Source of the DNA: Deltaproteobacteria bacterium
GTDB taxonomy: Bacteria; Desulfobacterota_D; UBA1144; Nemesobacterales; CSP1-2
NCBI GenBank assembly: GCA_016187835.1
Contig: JACPIY010000025.1
Span: 1 to 42,503 of the forward strand
DNA: 42,503 bases
Direction: 5' to 3'
The notes under the pieces were generated by a model, which saw nothing but the letters and a program-made list of their open reading frames with translations, did no database searches and had not been told where the DNA came from. Shown here piece by piece: positions 7,894 through 16,697 of this stretch (position 1 is the first letter of the stretch; each line of letters starts with the position of its first letter). A program made the position numbers and the translations under genes.

Positions 7894-9024
7894 ATGCAAA
7901 AGAGTTTAGACGTTCTTTATTTGACTCGCAAATTATTATCTTTCAATACAATCAACCCTCCGGGTCAAGAACATGAGTGTGCAAAGTACATTGGGAGGTT
8001 GCTCGAAGATGGTGGATTTAACACCAGTTACTATGAATTTGCAAAAGGACGGACGAGTCTTATTGCACGGATAGAGAACAATGGCAATAAAGCTCCAATT
8101 TGTTTTACAGGTCATATAGATACAGTGCCCTTGGTGCTGTTGACTGGAAGAAAGATCCCTTTAGTGGTGGACTTGATGGAAATAAGATTTATGGAAGAGG
8201 TTCTTCCGATATGAAGGGTGGCGTTGCGGCGATGGTTATTGCTGCTCTTACTATGTCTAAAATATCAAGAGGTAAAGCAGGAATAACGTTAATCATTGCT
8301 GCGGGTGAGGAAACCGGCTGTCAAGGTGCATATCATTTGGCTAAACTCGGCAATGTGTTGGGAAAGGCAGGTGCAATTGTGGTCGGTGAGCCCACTTCAA
8401 ATTATCCATTAGTGGGGCATAAGGGAGCGCTTTGGCTAGAGGCGCACACAACTGGTGTTACGGCACATGCCTCAATGCCGGAGCAGGGAGTCAATGCAAT
8501 TTACAAAGCCGCTCACGCCGTTGCTAAACTTCAGAAATATAATTTCAATGTTTTATCCCATCCATTTCTAGGTCCGCCAACTCTAAATGTTGGTACAATC
8601 TCAGGCGGTGTGAATATTAATTCCGTTCCTGATAAAGCCGTTATTGGTGTTGATATTCGTACTATACCAGGACAAGACAATAATAAAGTTTATGAAGAAT
8701 TGCAGTTCTACCTGGGAAATGAGGTTGAATTAAAACGTATAGTAGATGTTGGTGGTGTTTCAACCGATCCGCAGAATGATTGGGTGCAACAAGTTTTTGA
8801 AGTTATGGAAAAACTTCTTCAGGAACGTCCTTTAGTAAGTCGGGCTACTTACTTCACTGATGCGTCTGTACTTAACCCGTGCTTTTGATAACCCCCCAGC
8901 CGTAATTTTAGGACCCGGAGAGCTTACAATGGCTCACAAGACAGATGAATTCTGTTACATCCCTAAAATAGAACTTGCTGTTGAAGCGTATATAGAGGTT
9001 GCCAAAAGATGGTGCAATCTCTGA
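7894..9024 (+). pseudogene. M20 peptidase (ArgE/DapE/ACY1 family), two frameshifts
   Basis: The family are binuclear-zinc amidohydrolases that remove acyl groups from amino acids (acetylornithine deacetylase, succinyl-diaminopimelate desuccinylase). Three consecutive frames together give a full-length protein of about 375 residues. Frame 1 holds FTGHIDTVPL, with the zinc His and catalytic Asp. Frame 2, from about 8130, holds GRGSSDMKGG, AGEETGCQGA, VVGEPTS and HASMPEQGVNA. Frame 3, from about 8887, holds PAVILGPGELTMAHKTDEF and ends at 9024. The first break is a missing base in GTGCCC/TTGGT. The second is an extra T in a TTTT run (8883-8886). Both are single-base indels at short homopolymers, so assembly error and true decay are both possible. 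Confidence 0.8.
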
Positions 9025-9056
9025 CAGAAATATGACAAGAGAAGGGCGCTAACGAT

Positions 9057-9196
9057 TGCATAAGGTTCTTACTGTCTTAAAAGGACTTCATGAGAATGAT
9101 CGGGTTGAAAACTATCTGTATAAACAAGTATGTAGTGGGGTCATGACCCTTGAAGAAGCGCAAACAGATATAGCTAATAACCGGTTAAGTCTTTAA
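9057..9196 (+). pseudogene. Possible HNH-endonuclease-associated C-terminal tail
   Basis: The frame reads KVLTVLKGLHENDRVENYLY, then KQVCSGVMTLEEAQTDIANN and a short end at a TAA (9194-9196). VENYLxxxVCxGxMxLxxAQxxIAxxW is a tail I associate with HNH-endonuclease-like proteins in proteobacteria. Here it lacks the upstream nuclease domain and the final Trp. No start codon or ribosome site is evident. Weak call from memory. Confidence 0.3.
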
Positions 9197-9245
9197 GAAA
9201 AAATGCCTAAAAGATACCTTGGTTTATTATAATGTGTCAGGGCAA

Positions 9246-9264
9246 GCACGGCCTCTGGCCGTGC
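9246..9264. terminator. GC-rich hairpin between convergent genes
   Basis: GCACGGCC and GGCCGTGC form a perfect 8-bp stem around a TCT loop. It sits 15 bases beyond the stop of the cupredoxin gene (minus strand) and 50 bases after the HNH-like tail. There is no U-run on either side, so it may act as a transcript-end stabiliser or a dispersed hairpin repeat, not as a classical terminator. Confidence 0.45.
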
Positions 9265-9278
9265 ATATATAGCGAAGC

Positions 9279-9746
9279 TTATTTGACTGTCAGAGTGCCC
9301 TTCATGCCGGCAGCATAATGACCGGGAAAGGTGCAGATATAAGAGTAGTAGTCGCCGGTCTCCTGCGGCACCGTGAACGTCACCGACTTAGTTTCACCAC
9401 CTGCAACCAGTTCCGTATGGACAATGACCTTGTCCATCATGTCTTTAGGAATATAGCCGTTGTCCTTGGCATTAATTGCGGCGTTTGCAAAGGCACCGGA
9501 GTCCGCATCCTTTTTTAACAGCACGAAATTATGTGACATTGCCTCGGGCGGCAAAGAAGTCTTGTTAGTAAGCTTCACCGTGAGTTTTTCGCCCGGCTTG
9601 GCAGAAATATGATCGACGCTAAACTTTAGAGTTTGCAGGCCCTCGATCTCAATGGCGCGCCTCTGGGCAGCGGTAGCGATTCCTAGCATTCCCAGAGAGA
9701 TGAGCAGTAGGAATGCGGCTTGAAATATCTTACTGGTCTTTAACAT
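9279..9746 (-). CDS. Azurin/plastocyanin-family exported blue copper protein
   Basis: A type-1 copper electron-transfer protein. A signal peptide spans about residues 1-27 (hydrophobic FLLLISLGMLGIATA, cleavage near AxA). The copper ligands of the azurin fold are in place: H72 in MSHNFVLL, C138 in YICTFPGHYAAGMKG, H143 and M148. Length (155 with signal) and the GDYYSYICTFPGH loop match azurin. It would carry electrons in the periplasm, for example to a cytochrome oxidase or nitrite reductase, neither of which lies in this window. It is a single gene with its own upstream spacer, followed by the hairpin at 9246-9264. Confidence 0.92.
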   Translation of the reverse strand: MLKTSKIFQAAFLLLISLGMLGIATAAQRRAIEIEGLQTLKFSVDHISAKPGEKLTVKLTNKTSLPPEAMSHNFVLLKKDADSGAFANAAINAKDNGYIPKDMMDKVIVHTELVAGGETKSVTFTVPQETGDYYSYICTFPGHYAAGMKGTLTVK

Positions 9747-10073
9747 TTGTGCTTCCTTTGAATTGATGATAATGGATAGGCAGCAAAATTAAATGTACTG
9801 ACCCTACCTACATTTCGTTATAAAAAAATGATACCCAAAACTTGTACGCTTGTCATTTTTAGTCCTACTTACTAAATGGTAGACATCAATATAACCTCTT
9901 AAATTTCCTCAAAAAAATTACCTTGCAATCCTAACTCAGCTTGCCAGGCATTGGCAATTCTTGCTTTCTTTGTACGATAGCAAAGAACACTCCAAACAGC
10001 TTTGAGTTCTTTGTACCACAAGTTCAAGAATTTGGAAATCCATCTTTGGAAGAGGTACTCTTTGAGGCACCGT

Positions 10074-10688
10074 TCAGATTTGCAACCCTTCCAGGAACTG
10101 GTGTAACCCCGTCTTGGCACCTCCAATCCAGGGCTTACCATGGGCAAAGAGCAGGTGGTCAAAGTCTCGTTCAAGGTGCAATAGGAAAACTTTCCGCAAA
10201 CCAAGCTTAACAGCTTCGGGATCATCCCCCATTAAATAGTCTGGGACAAAATCTAATTCATCGTCATCCCGTATGATAGCATCTCCAATGGAGAGAATTC
10301 CTTCGCTCAAAGGAATATAAAAGGTAGTTTCCTCTGGGCACAACACCCCGACCTCCAATGCAAGTATTCCGCCGGGGAGCTCGTCTCCATGATTGAACGC
10401 TTCCACTTTTTCGCCCCTTGTGAACTCGTGGAGTCCGTCCTTATGGCACCAGACTTTGGTGCCGTAGAAATCCACGAACTGTCCGCTGTGGCGATAATGA
10501 TGCCGATTGGTTAAGTAAATGTGCTTGGGTGGCTTGTGTTTCTTGAACCAGCTGAGTCCCTCTGCAGGGACCCTGGGATCGATCAAAAATGCAGGCTTAG
10601 AAACGGCAATGTAGTAGGAATGGATATCTTGTTCGATTCCCTCGTGGAATGTAGTCCAATGAAAGATACCGGGAAGGATTTCCTGCAT
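10074..10688 (-). CDS. Metallo-beta-lactamase-fold protein with altered metal motif
   Basis: The 204-residue chain has the MBL-fold outline. An N-terminal beta-sandwich (YYIAVSKPAFLIDPRVPAEG) leads to the metal-motif position TNRHHYRHSG, then GDA at SIGDAIIRD and a late His in LLFAHGKPW. The canonical HxHxDH is replaced by R62-H63-H64-Y65-R66-H67, so the first His and the Asp are both Arg. At most one metal site could form, and hydrolase activity may be changed or lost. It stands alone with its own spacer. The nearest characterised relatives are glyoxalase-II-like hydrolases, but the substrate is unknown. Confidence 0.75.
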   Translation of the reverse strand: MQEILPGIFHWTTFHEGIEQDIHSYYIAVSKPAFLIDPRVPAEGLSWFKKHKPPKHIYLTNRHHYRHSGQFVDFYGTKVWCHKDGLHEFTRGEKVEAFNHGDELPGGILALEVGVLCPEETTFYIPLSEGILSIGDAIIRDDDELDFVPDYLMGDDPEAVKLGLRKVFLLHLERDFDHLLFAHGKPWIGGAKTGLHQFLEGLQI

Positions 10689-10859
10689 AATTCCTCTTTT
10701 ATGACTTCCGTCCTAAAAACACCTATTTCTATAACCTCTAGTTAAATGTACTGGATTTATTATGCGTCGTCTATTGCAAGCCAGCATTAAGCGGAAGTTT
10801 TAACTACCTTAGGATTAAAGGCAATGTAACATCAAGGAATTATTTAAGAGAAATCTTCC

Positions 10860-11010
10860 TAAATTCCAGTCGTAGAGCACACCACATCTTGCCCCTCCAT
10901 TGCAAGTTTTGCGTATCCTTTCCGTACTACGAGGGCATTAAACATCCTTCCGTTCTAGGTAAACATAAGCCGGAATCTTTCATGATCAAGACGCTTATGG
11001 AAATCATACT
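10860..11010 (-). pseudogene. Possible thermonuclease (SNase-like) remnant
   Basis: On the minus strand an interrupted frame reads EYDFHKRLDHERFRLMFT, stop, NGRMFNALVVRKGYAKLAME. The R-x-L-Y-V-x-x-DGRMFNALLVRKGYA pattern is that of staphylococcal-nuclease-like domains. An internal stop and the lack of the catalytic Arg/Glu strands mark it as debris. The rest of the 10746-11194 spacer shows nothing recognisable. Confidence 0.3.
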
Positions 11011-11194
11011 CTACTCCTGTATCCTTCCTTGATATTATATTCTTCGCAAATTTAGAGGTCTCTTTACCTGAAGATATACCATTTTGGGGCTGCTGTCCGG
11101 CGAAGTTTTTTATATAGAGACCTCAAGGAAAAACCCCACCGCAAATTAGGAACGGTTATAATTATAGGGAAGTCATATGCCATAAAGTATAAAA

Positions 11195-11839
11195 ATGCAT
11201 TCCTCCAAAAATCTTGAAGCAAGTAAAAAGAAATCTGCTAAAATTATCAAAGTACTCAAAAAACTTTTTTCACATGCGAAAATCGCCCTCAATTACTCGA
11301 ATAGCTGGGAGCTGTTAGTGGCGGTGATGCTTTCTGCCCAGTGCACTGATAAAAAGGTTAACCAGGTGACTCGGAAACTCTTCAAAAAATATAGCACGCT
11401 CGACGAATATTTGAACGCAGACCCACAAGAATTCGAGCTGGACATCAAACCCACCGGTTTTTACCGTCAGAAAACTAAAAATATTCTTTCATGTGCACAA
11501 ATTATCAAAGAAAAGTTTGGAGGTGAGGTGCCTCACACAATGGAAGAATTATTAACGTTTCTCGGTGTGGCTCGTAAGACCGCAAATATGGTTCTTGGGA
11601 ATGCATACGGGATTGTCGAGGGAATTGCTGTGGATACACACGTTGGGCGCCTTGCTAGAGTCCTTGGTCTTACCGATGAAACAAATCCCGATAAAATCGA
11701 GAGAGATTTGATGCAAATCCTTCCCCAAAAAGAATGGTTTGATTTCACGTATCGGCTTATTGAGTGTGGTCGAACATACTGTCCCGCAAAGCCCCACAAT
11801 CATGCCGCTTGTCCATTGAGCAAAATAAATGATCCATAA
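11195..11839 (+). CDS. nth: Endonuclease III, probably lacking the [4Fe-4S] cluster
   Basis: A bifunctional DNA glycosylase/AP lyase for oxidised pyrimidines. The HhH-GPD core is intact: SAQCTDKKVN, the hairpin FLGVARKTANMVLGNA with catalytic K128, and catalytic D147 in IAVDTHVGRL. The length (214) is normal. The C-terminal cluster motif, usually C-x6-C-x2-C-x5-C, reads C196-PAKPHNHAA-C206-PLSKIND. The second Cys is replaced by H203 and the fourth is missing, so the iron-sulfur cluster is unlikely to assemble. Cluster-free endonuclease III homologues are known. The start ATG lacks a clear ribosome site. Downstream on the other strand is an integrase remnant. Confidence 0.92.
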   Translation: MHSSKNLEASKKKSAKIIKVLKKLFSHAKIALNYSNSWELLVAVMLSAQCTDKKVNQVTRKLFKKYSTLDEYLNADPQEFELDIKPTGFYRQKTKNILSCAQIIKEKFGGEVPHTMEELLTFLGVARKTANMVLGNAYGIVEGIAVDTHVGRLARVLGLTDETNPDKIERDLMQILPQKEWFDFTYRLIECGRTYCPAKPHNHAACPLSKINDP

Positions 11840-11859
11840 CAGATCATGTGGTGAAGGTT

Positions 11860-12240
11860 TTAGTATTTTGTACTCTCTGAAAACATCTCTCCCCGCAAAG
11901 TGCACATATTGGATAATTCCAGAAGACGATTGCGAGTGAGGAATAATCCATATGGAATCCAAAAAGTCCAATCATAATCAAAACTCCGGTGCCTGAAAAA
12001 ATTCCTTGTATCCTCACTCAGAATCTGAAGATACAACATTGTGTTTTTATTATCTGAATGTCCTAACCATTTCTGCAAAATTAGAAGCGGTACACGTTGC
12101 AGCACTGCATTTACCGCAAATGAGCGACAAAGAATATGAGGATGTGCTTTATTCTTTTCAATTCCAGCTTCGGGGGAGGCATTTCTTACAATCCTGTGTT
12201 CATGCTTAGGGGTAATAGAAAAATTCTGTTTTCCATTTTT
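11860..12240 (-). pseudogene. Tyrosine recombinase (phage-type integrase), C-terminal remnant
   Basis: The minus strand reads GKQNFSITPKHEHRIVRNAS, then PHILCRSFAVNAVLQ, then LLILQKWLGHSDNKNTMLYL and QILSEDTRNFF. This is the catalytic end of a lambda-integrase-type recombinase: HxxR box, LGHSD-x-KTTM and the Tyr nucleophile in MLYLQ. The second catalytic Arg is lost (PHILCRSFA where PHxLRHSFA is expected) and a stop lies upstream near 12245. The N-terminal core-binding domain is missing. It marks an old integrated element beside nth. Confidence 0.7.
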
Positions 12241-12244
12241 ACCC

Positions 12245-12758
12245 TACTTGACCAACGTAGGCTCCTATTTCCCCTAAGAGCTCTCCTTGAAGAGGTAAGG
12301 TTTTTATATGTGGATTTTTTCTCTTGAGACTCGGCATACGAAAAACCTTGGAGATGAAAAAGTTAAAAAGACATATGGCGTTTGTATTAGTCTGTAATAT
12401 ATCAAGTTATAGCTGTTGTTTTTGATCCTGAGCCTCTGAAAGGACTTATCAATGTGGGACATTGAAGAACTAAGAGTTGTCTATAAATAACCTATTTAAT
12501 GGGTTTGATAAATATATAATTCTGAATAAATAAACTATAAGAAGGAGTTAAATCTCATCTTGAGTCTATATAGCTACTATTGGCAATTTCATATAAAAGC
12601 GTTATTTAGTTCTCACCTTATATGTTTTTCCCTACCCTAAAACACCGCCGGAAAAACCGACCAAAAGGAAGGTCACAGGTTCCCGCAAAAGGAAGACTTT
12701 AGTGATGTTATATTTAATCTGATATTATTATTTTCTCTTTTTTTAGATACTGTCTTTT
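12245..12758. other. AT-rich intergenic region
   Basis: About 500 bases between the integrase remnant and the M1-type gene. All frames are short and unrecognisable, and no tRNA or repeat was seen. The A+T content rises towards the downstream gene. Confidence 0.4.
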
Positions 12759-15704
12759 GTGACAAAGCATATTATGAATAGCATTGGATGCTTTATATTT
12801 GTGATACTTTTTCTGATCCCCACTGTATCGAGAGCAATTCCTGAATACAATTTATCTGTTGAAGCAGATATCCAAAACTCGAAAATAATAGGAACTGCAG
12901 AGATAATTCCAGATGATAATCGGGAATTTATCTTTAACACGGAAAATTTGAACATTCTAGAGATTAAGCCGGAATCTAGCCCTTCTAATAAAACCGGTGA
13001 AATTATAATACATGGAAGGAAAAATGAGCCTATCAGAATAAAATATGAAGGAGTTTTTAAAAATTCTTCATCCTCAAATATTATAGACAAAGAAGGAGTA
13101 TTTTTAACAGATAACTGGTATCCGTCTTTAGATGTTTTATGCATTTATAATCTTACCGCTAGGTTCCCTGAAGGATTTGAAGCGGTATCAGAAGCTGAGG
13201 ATATTAGAAAAAACTATGAAAATGAGCATGTAACTTTCAACTTTAATTTTCCTTATCCTCTGGAACACATGCATCTTATAGCTTCAGATCAATTTATAGC
13301 AACTAAGGAAAAATATAAAGGGGTATACATCTACAGCTACTTTTTTAAAGAAGATAATTACCTTTCAAAAAATTACATACGATATACCAAAAAATATATA
13401 GATCTGTATGAGGGTTTAATAGGCAAATTCCCCTACAAAAGGTTTGCTATTGTCGAAAATCTTCTGCCAACAGGTTATTCAATGCCCACTTTCACACTTC
13501 TTGGACAAAGCGTTGTGAGGCTTCCTTTCATTGTTGAGACTTCTCTAGGACACGAAATACTTCATCAGTGGTTTGGAAATTATGTTTATATTAACTTTGA
13601 AAGGGGAAATTGGGCTGAAGGACTGACAACATACCTTGCAGACCATTTTTATGAGGAACTTAAAGGAAGAGGGTGGGAGTACAGAAAAAACATCCTTATA
13701 GACTATTATTCTTATGTTAAGCCAGAAAAAGATTTTTCTTTAATGAAGTTTCAAGAAAGGTTTGACAATTTATCATCAGCGATAGGTTATGGTAAGTCCA
13801 CGTTCCTATTTCACCTTCTGAATAATAAGGTGGGACAAAAGAATTTTTATATATCCTTGAAGGATTTTATAAATGAAAATAGATTCAAAAGAGCAAGTTG
13901 GGATGATGTAGAAAAAGCTTTTGAAAAAAACTATAAGGGAGATTTAAGCTGGTTTTTTGAGCAGTGGTCAAACAGAAAAGGGTTACCCGAGCTAGAGGTG
14001 AAAAATACTAACCTTAAAGTTCATAATGGGAAATTTCATCTGACATTTGATATTCTCCAAAAGGCGGATATCTACCGACTATCTATACGAGTTTCAATTT
14101 ATTACTCCAATAACCATAAGACACAACAACTCCTTAAAGTCTCAAAAGAAAAAGAGGGGTTTACATTTTATCTAGAAGATGAGCCTTTGAAGATTATAGT
14201 AGATGAGAATTACGATATACCAAGAAAATTATCAAAATCAGAACTTCCACCGGTGATATCAAGACTACTGGGAGAAGAGACGATTGTACTTGTTTTACCA
14301 GAGAATAAACAAGACAAATATGAAAGCCTTGTGAGTTCATTTAAAGAAAAGAAAGTAACGGTTAAAAAACCTGAAGAGCTAAGATATGAAGATATAAAAT
14401 CTAATTCTCTAATTGTTTTTGATAAAGAAAATCCCCTAATAAGCAGACTTTATGGGGAGTTGCCGATACATAATGGAGGCTTTAGTGTCGCTGTAAAAGA
14501 AAACCCTTGGAACAACGAAAAAGTTGTAATCGTATTACATGGAGAATCGAAAGATGAAGTGGAGTTAACTTACGGAAAGATGTTTCATTATGGTAAATAC
14601 TCAACCCTTGCTTTTCAAAATGGAAATAATATTTATAAATATATAGCGGAATCTGAAAAAGGAATAGTTGTGGAGATAAGAGAACCAACAAAAGCCATTT
14701 ATATACCTTCTATAACTAATTTAGAAAAAATAATCGAAGATATTAAAAATAAAAAAGTTATTTATATTGGAGAGCATCATGACCAATTTGCCCATCATAT
14801 AAATCAACTCAACATAATTAAAGAGTTATCCAAATTAAACAAAAAACTGGCTATAGGAATGGAGATGTTTCAAAGCCCCTTCCAAAAAGAAATAGATGAT
14901 TATATAAACGGAAAAATTGATGAAAGGCAGTTTTTACAAAAAACGGAGTATTTTAAGCGATGGGGCCTTGATTATAACCTATATAAACCTATAATCGAAT
15001 TTGCAAAAGAAAATAAAATTCCTATAGTTGCTTTAAATATAGATAGAGAATTTGTATCGAAAGTATCAAAAAGTGGGATAGACTCTTTAATAGAAAAGGA
15101 AAAGAAGCTGCTGCCATCTGAAATGGATTTTTCTGATAGAGATTATAAAGAAAGACTTAGGGAAGTTTTCAACGGACATCCTGACTCAAGACGAGTTAAT
15201 TTTGACTTTTTCTTTCAGTCCCAAATAATTTGGGATGAAGCAATGGCTGAATCCATAAATAGATTTCTTAGTGATAATAGGAATTATCAAATTGTGGTTT
15301 TGGCAGGTAGTGGACACCTTATGTATGGCTCAGGTATTCCCAAAAGAGCTTTTAGGAGGAACGGATACGAATACTCAATAATACTAAATGACGAAGATAT
15401 AGACAAAAACATAGGGGATTATGTCCTTTACCCTGAGAAGTTGGAGGGAACAATGTCACCTAAATTGGGTGTTATCTTGTCGGATGAAGGAGGAAAGATA
15501 ATAATATCGAAATTTACAGAAGAGAGTTTAGGGAAGAACGCAGGGTTGGAGAAAGGCGACGTAATACTATCCTTCGATGGTTATCCTATCAAATCTATAG
15601 AAGACTTAAAAATCGCTCTTTTTTACCAAGAAAAAGGAAGCATTGCAGAAATTAAAATTTTAAGAGATAGTAGTAAGGAACAAACGGTAGAAATAAGATT
15701 TTAA
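12759..15704 (+). CDS. Exported M1-type metallopeptidase / ChaN-like / PDZ three-domain protein
   Basis: A 981-residue secreted protein with three modules. Residues 1-26 are a signal peptide; the GTG start supplies a basic n-region, whereas the ATG at 12774 would leave none. The first module is a gluzincin of the M1 aminopeptidase clan, with H265-E-x-x-H269 (HEILHQW) and E287 eighteen residues later (NWAEG). Residues about 650-890 form a ChaN/Tiki-like domain: YIGEHHD at 669-675, GMEMFQSPFQ, IVALNIDRE and VVLAGSGHLMYGSGIP. In ChaN this fold binds haem. Residues about 900-981 are a PDZ domain (KLGVIL, GLEKGDVILSFDGYPI). It may process peptides or haem proteins outside the cytoplasm. The DNA is markedly AT-rich with frequent ATA and AGA codons. 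Confidence 0.85.
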   Translation: MTKHIMNSIGCFIFVILFLIPTVSRAIPEYNLSVEADIQNSKIIGTAEIIPDDNREFIFNTENLNILEIKPESSPSNKTGEIIIHGRKNEPIRIKYEGVFKNSSSSNIIDKEGVFLTDNWYPSLDVLCIYNLTARFPEGFEAVSEAEDIRKNYENEHVTFNFNFPYPLEHMHLIASDQFIATKEKYKGVYIYSYFFKEDNYLSKNYIRYTKKYIDLYEGLIGKFPYKRFAIVENLLPTGYSMPTFTLLGQSVVRLPFIVETSLGHEILHQWFGNYVYINFERGNWAEGLTTYLADHFYEELKGRGWEYRKNILIDYYSYVKPEKDFSLMKFQERFDNLSSAIGYGKSTFLFHLLNNKVGQKNFYISLKDFINENRFKRASWDDVEKAFEKNYKGDLSWFFEQWSNRKGLPELEVKNTNLKVHNGKFHLTFDILQKADIYRLSIRVSIYYSNNHKTQQLLKVSKEKEGFTFYLEDEPLKIIVDENYDIPRKLSKSELPPVISRLLGEETIVLVLPENKQDKYESLVSSFKEKKVTVKKPEELRYEDIKSNSLIVFDKENPLISRLYGELPIHNGGFSVAVKENPWNNEKVVIVLHGESKDEVELTYGKMFHYGKYSTLAFQNGNNIYKYIAESEKGIVVEIREPTKAIYIPSITNLEKIIEDIKNKKVIYIGEHHDQFAHHINQLNIIKELSKLNKKLAIGMEMFQSPFQKEIDDYINGKIDERQFLQKTEYFKRWGLDYNLYKPIIEFAKENKIPIVALNIDREFVSKVSKSGIDSLIEKEKKLLPSEMDFSDRDYKERLREVFNGHPDSRRVNFDFFFQSQIIWDEAMAESINRFLSDNRNYQIVVLAGSGHLMYGSGIPKRAFRRNGYEYSIILNDEDIDKNIGDYVLYPEKLEGTMSPKLGVILSDEGGKIIISKFTEESLGKNAGLEKGDVILSFDGYPIKSIEDLKIALFYQEKGSIAEIKILRDSSKEQTVEIRF

Positions 15705-15775
15705 TTTTTTTGTTTTGTGAATAATATTTCTTTGGTGCAAGCATATTATTAAGAACTTAAAGAAAACCAAATCTT

Positions 15776-16669
15776 TTGACAGAAAATAAAAAGATAATAT
15801 GGGCTACTGATGGTTCAAAGGAATCTGAGGAAGCTCTAAACTATGCAAGATTTTTTGCCCAAATATTTAACTCTGAAATAATAGGTGTTCATGTAATTTC
15901 AATGCATCAAAGATTATTATTTGATTACTCTAGAGACCCTGAAAGTGAACGCTATAGCTGGGTTCAAAAAGCCGAGGAGAATTATAGTGTAAAATTAGGC
16001 TCAATAGCCGATAAGCTGACTGCTCAAAAGATAAATTTTCGAGGAAGGGTTTTAATAGGAGAACCGAGCAAGAAGATTATTGAATTAGCCCGTAGTGAAA
16101 AAGTAAATCTCATAGTAATGGGGAAACGAGGACATGGTCTTTTAGGGAGGGTACTTATAGGGAGCACTACTCTTAGGGTATTAAGAGAATCCCAAATACC
16201 TGTTCTTGCTGTAAGGAAGATGGATAAAAAAGACAGTATTGATATACGCAATATCCTTGTTCCGTTAGACATATCTGAAGAATCGGATTCTGCTCTGAAC
16301 TATGCAATAGACTTGGCAGAGAGGATAAATGCTAATGTTTTAGTTACTTATGTTATCACCTTTTTTCCCTATGGCGTTGAAATTCCTTTTATCATATTAG
16401 AAGATTTAATCACAAATTCTTCTGATGAGCTTGCGAGGAGGGTTGAGTCGATAAAGATGAATCGCGGAACTAAGCTGGAAATTAAAACACAAGTGATTCA
16501 AAGGATGAATACATCGGTTTTGATAGCTGATCTTGCATCTGAAAAGGACACCGACCTAATAGTAATCAACTCTCATGGGAGAAAAAGAGTTAAAAGGTTT
16601 ATTTTGGGAAGTGTAGCAGAACAAGTAATTCAGGAATCTAACTGTGCTGTGCTTGCTCTAAAACCATGA
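15776..16669 (+). CDS. Tandem universal stress protein (two UspA domains)
   Basis: Cytoplasmic nucleotide-binding stress protein. Domain 1 (about 7-147) starts IIWATDGSKESEEALNYA and ends with the ATP motif GKRGHGLLGRVLIGSTT and PVLAVR. Domain 2 (about 160-297) starts ILVPLDISEESDSALNYA and ends NSHGRKRVKRFILGSVAEQV and AVLALKP. Both carry the G-x2-G-x9-G(S/T) pattern, though in domain 2 the G-x2-G part is degenerate (GRKRV). The likely start is TTG at 15776 (MTENKKIIWA), as no ATG is available nearby. It lies 71 bases after the M1/ChaN/PDZ gene and shares its AT-rich composition, so the pair may be one transcription unit. Confidence 0.9.
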   Translation: MTENKKIIWATDGSKESEEALNYARFFAQIFNSEIIGVHVISMHQRLLFDYSRDPESERYSWVQKAEENYSVKLGSIADKLTAQKINFRGRVLIGEPSKKIIELARSEKVNLIVMGKRGHGLLGRVLIGSTTLRVLRESQIPVLAVRKMDKKDSIDIRNILVPLDISEESDSALNYAIDLAERINANVLVTYVITFFPYGVEIPFIILEDLITNSSDELARRVESIKMNRGTKLEIKTQVIQRMNTSVLIADLASEKDTDLIVINSHGRKRVKRFILGSVAEQVIQESNCAVLALKP

Positions 16670-16697
16670 TTAAAGGGAATCTATTAATATGTTGGAT

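Noticed and set aside
9899-10225. A 108-codon minus-strand frame overlapping the MBL-fold gene's 3' end
   Set aside because: Half of it is an alternative frame of the MBL gene and the rest matches no family I know.
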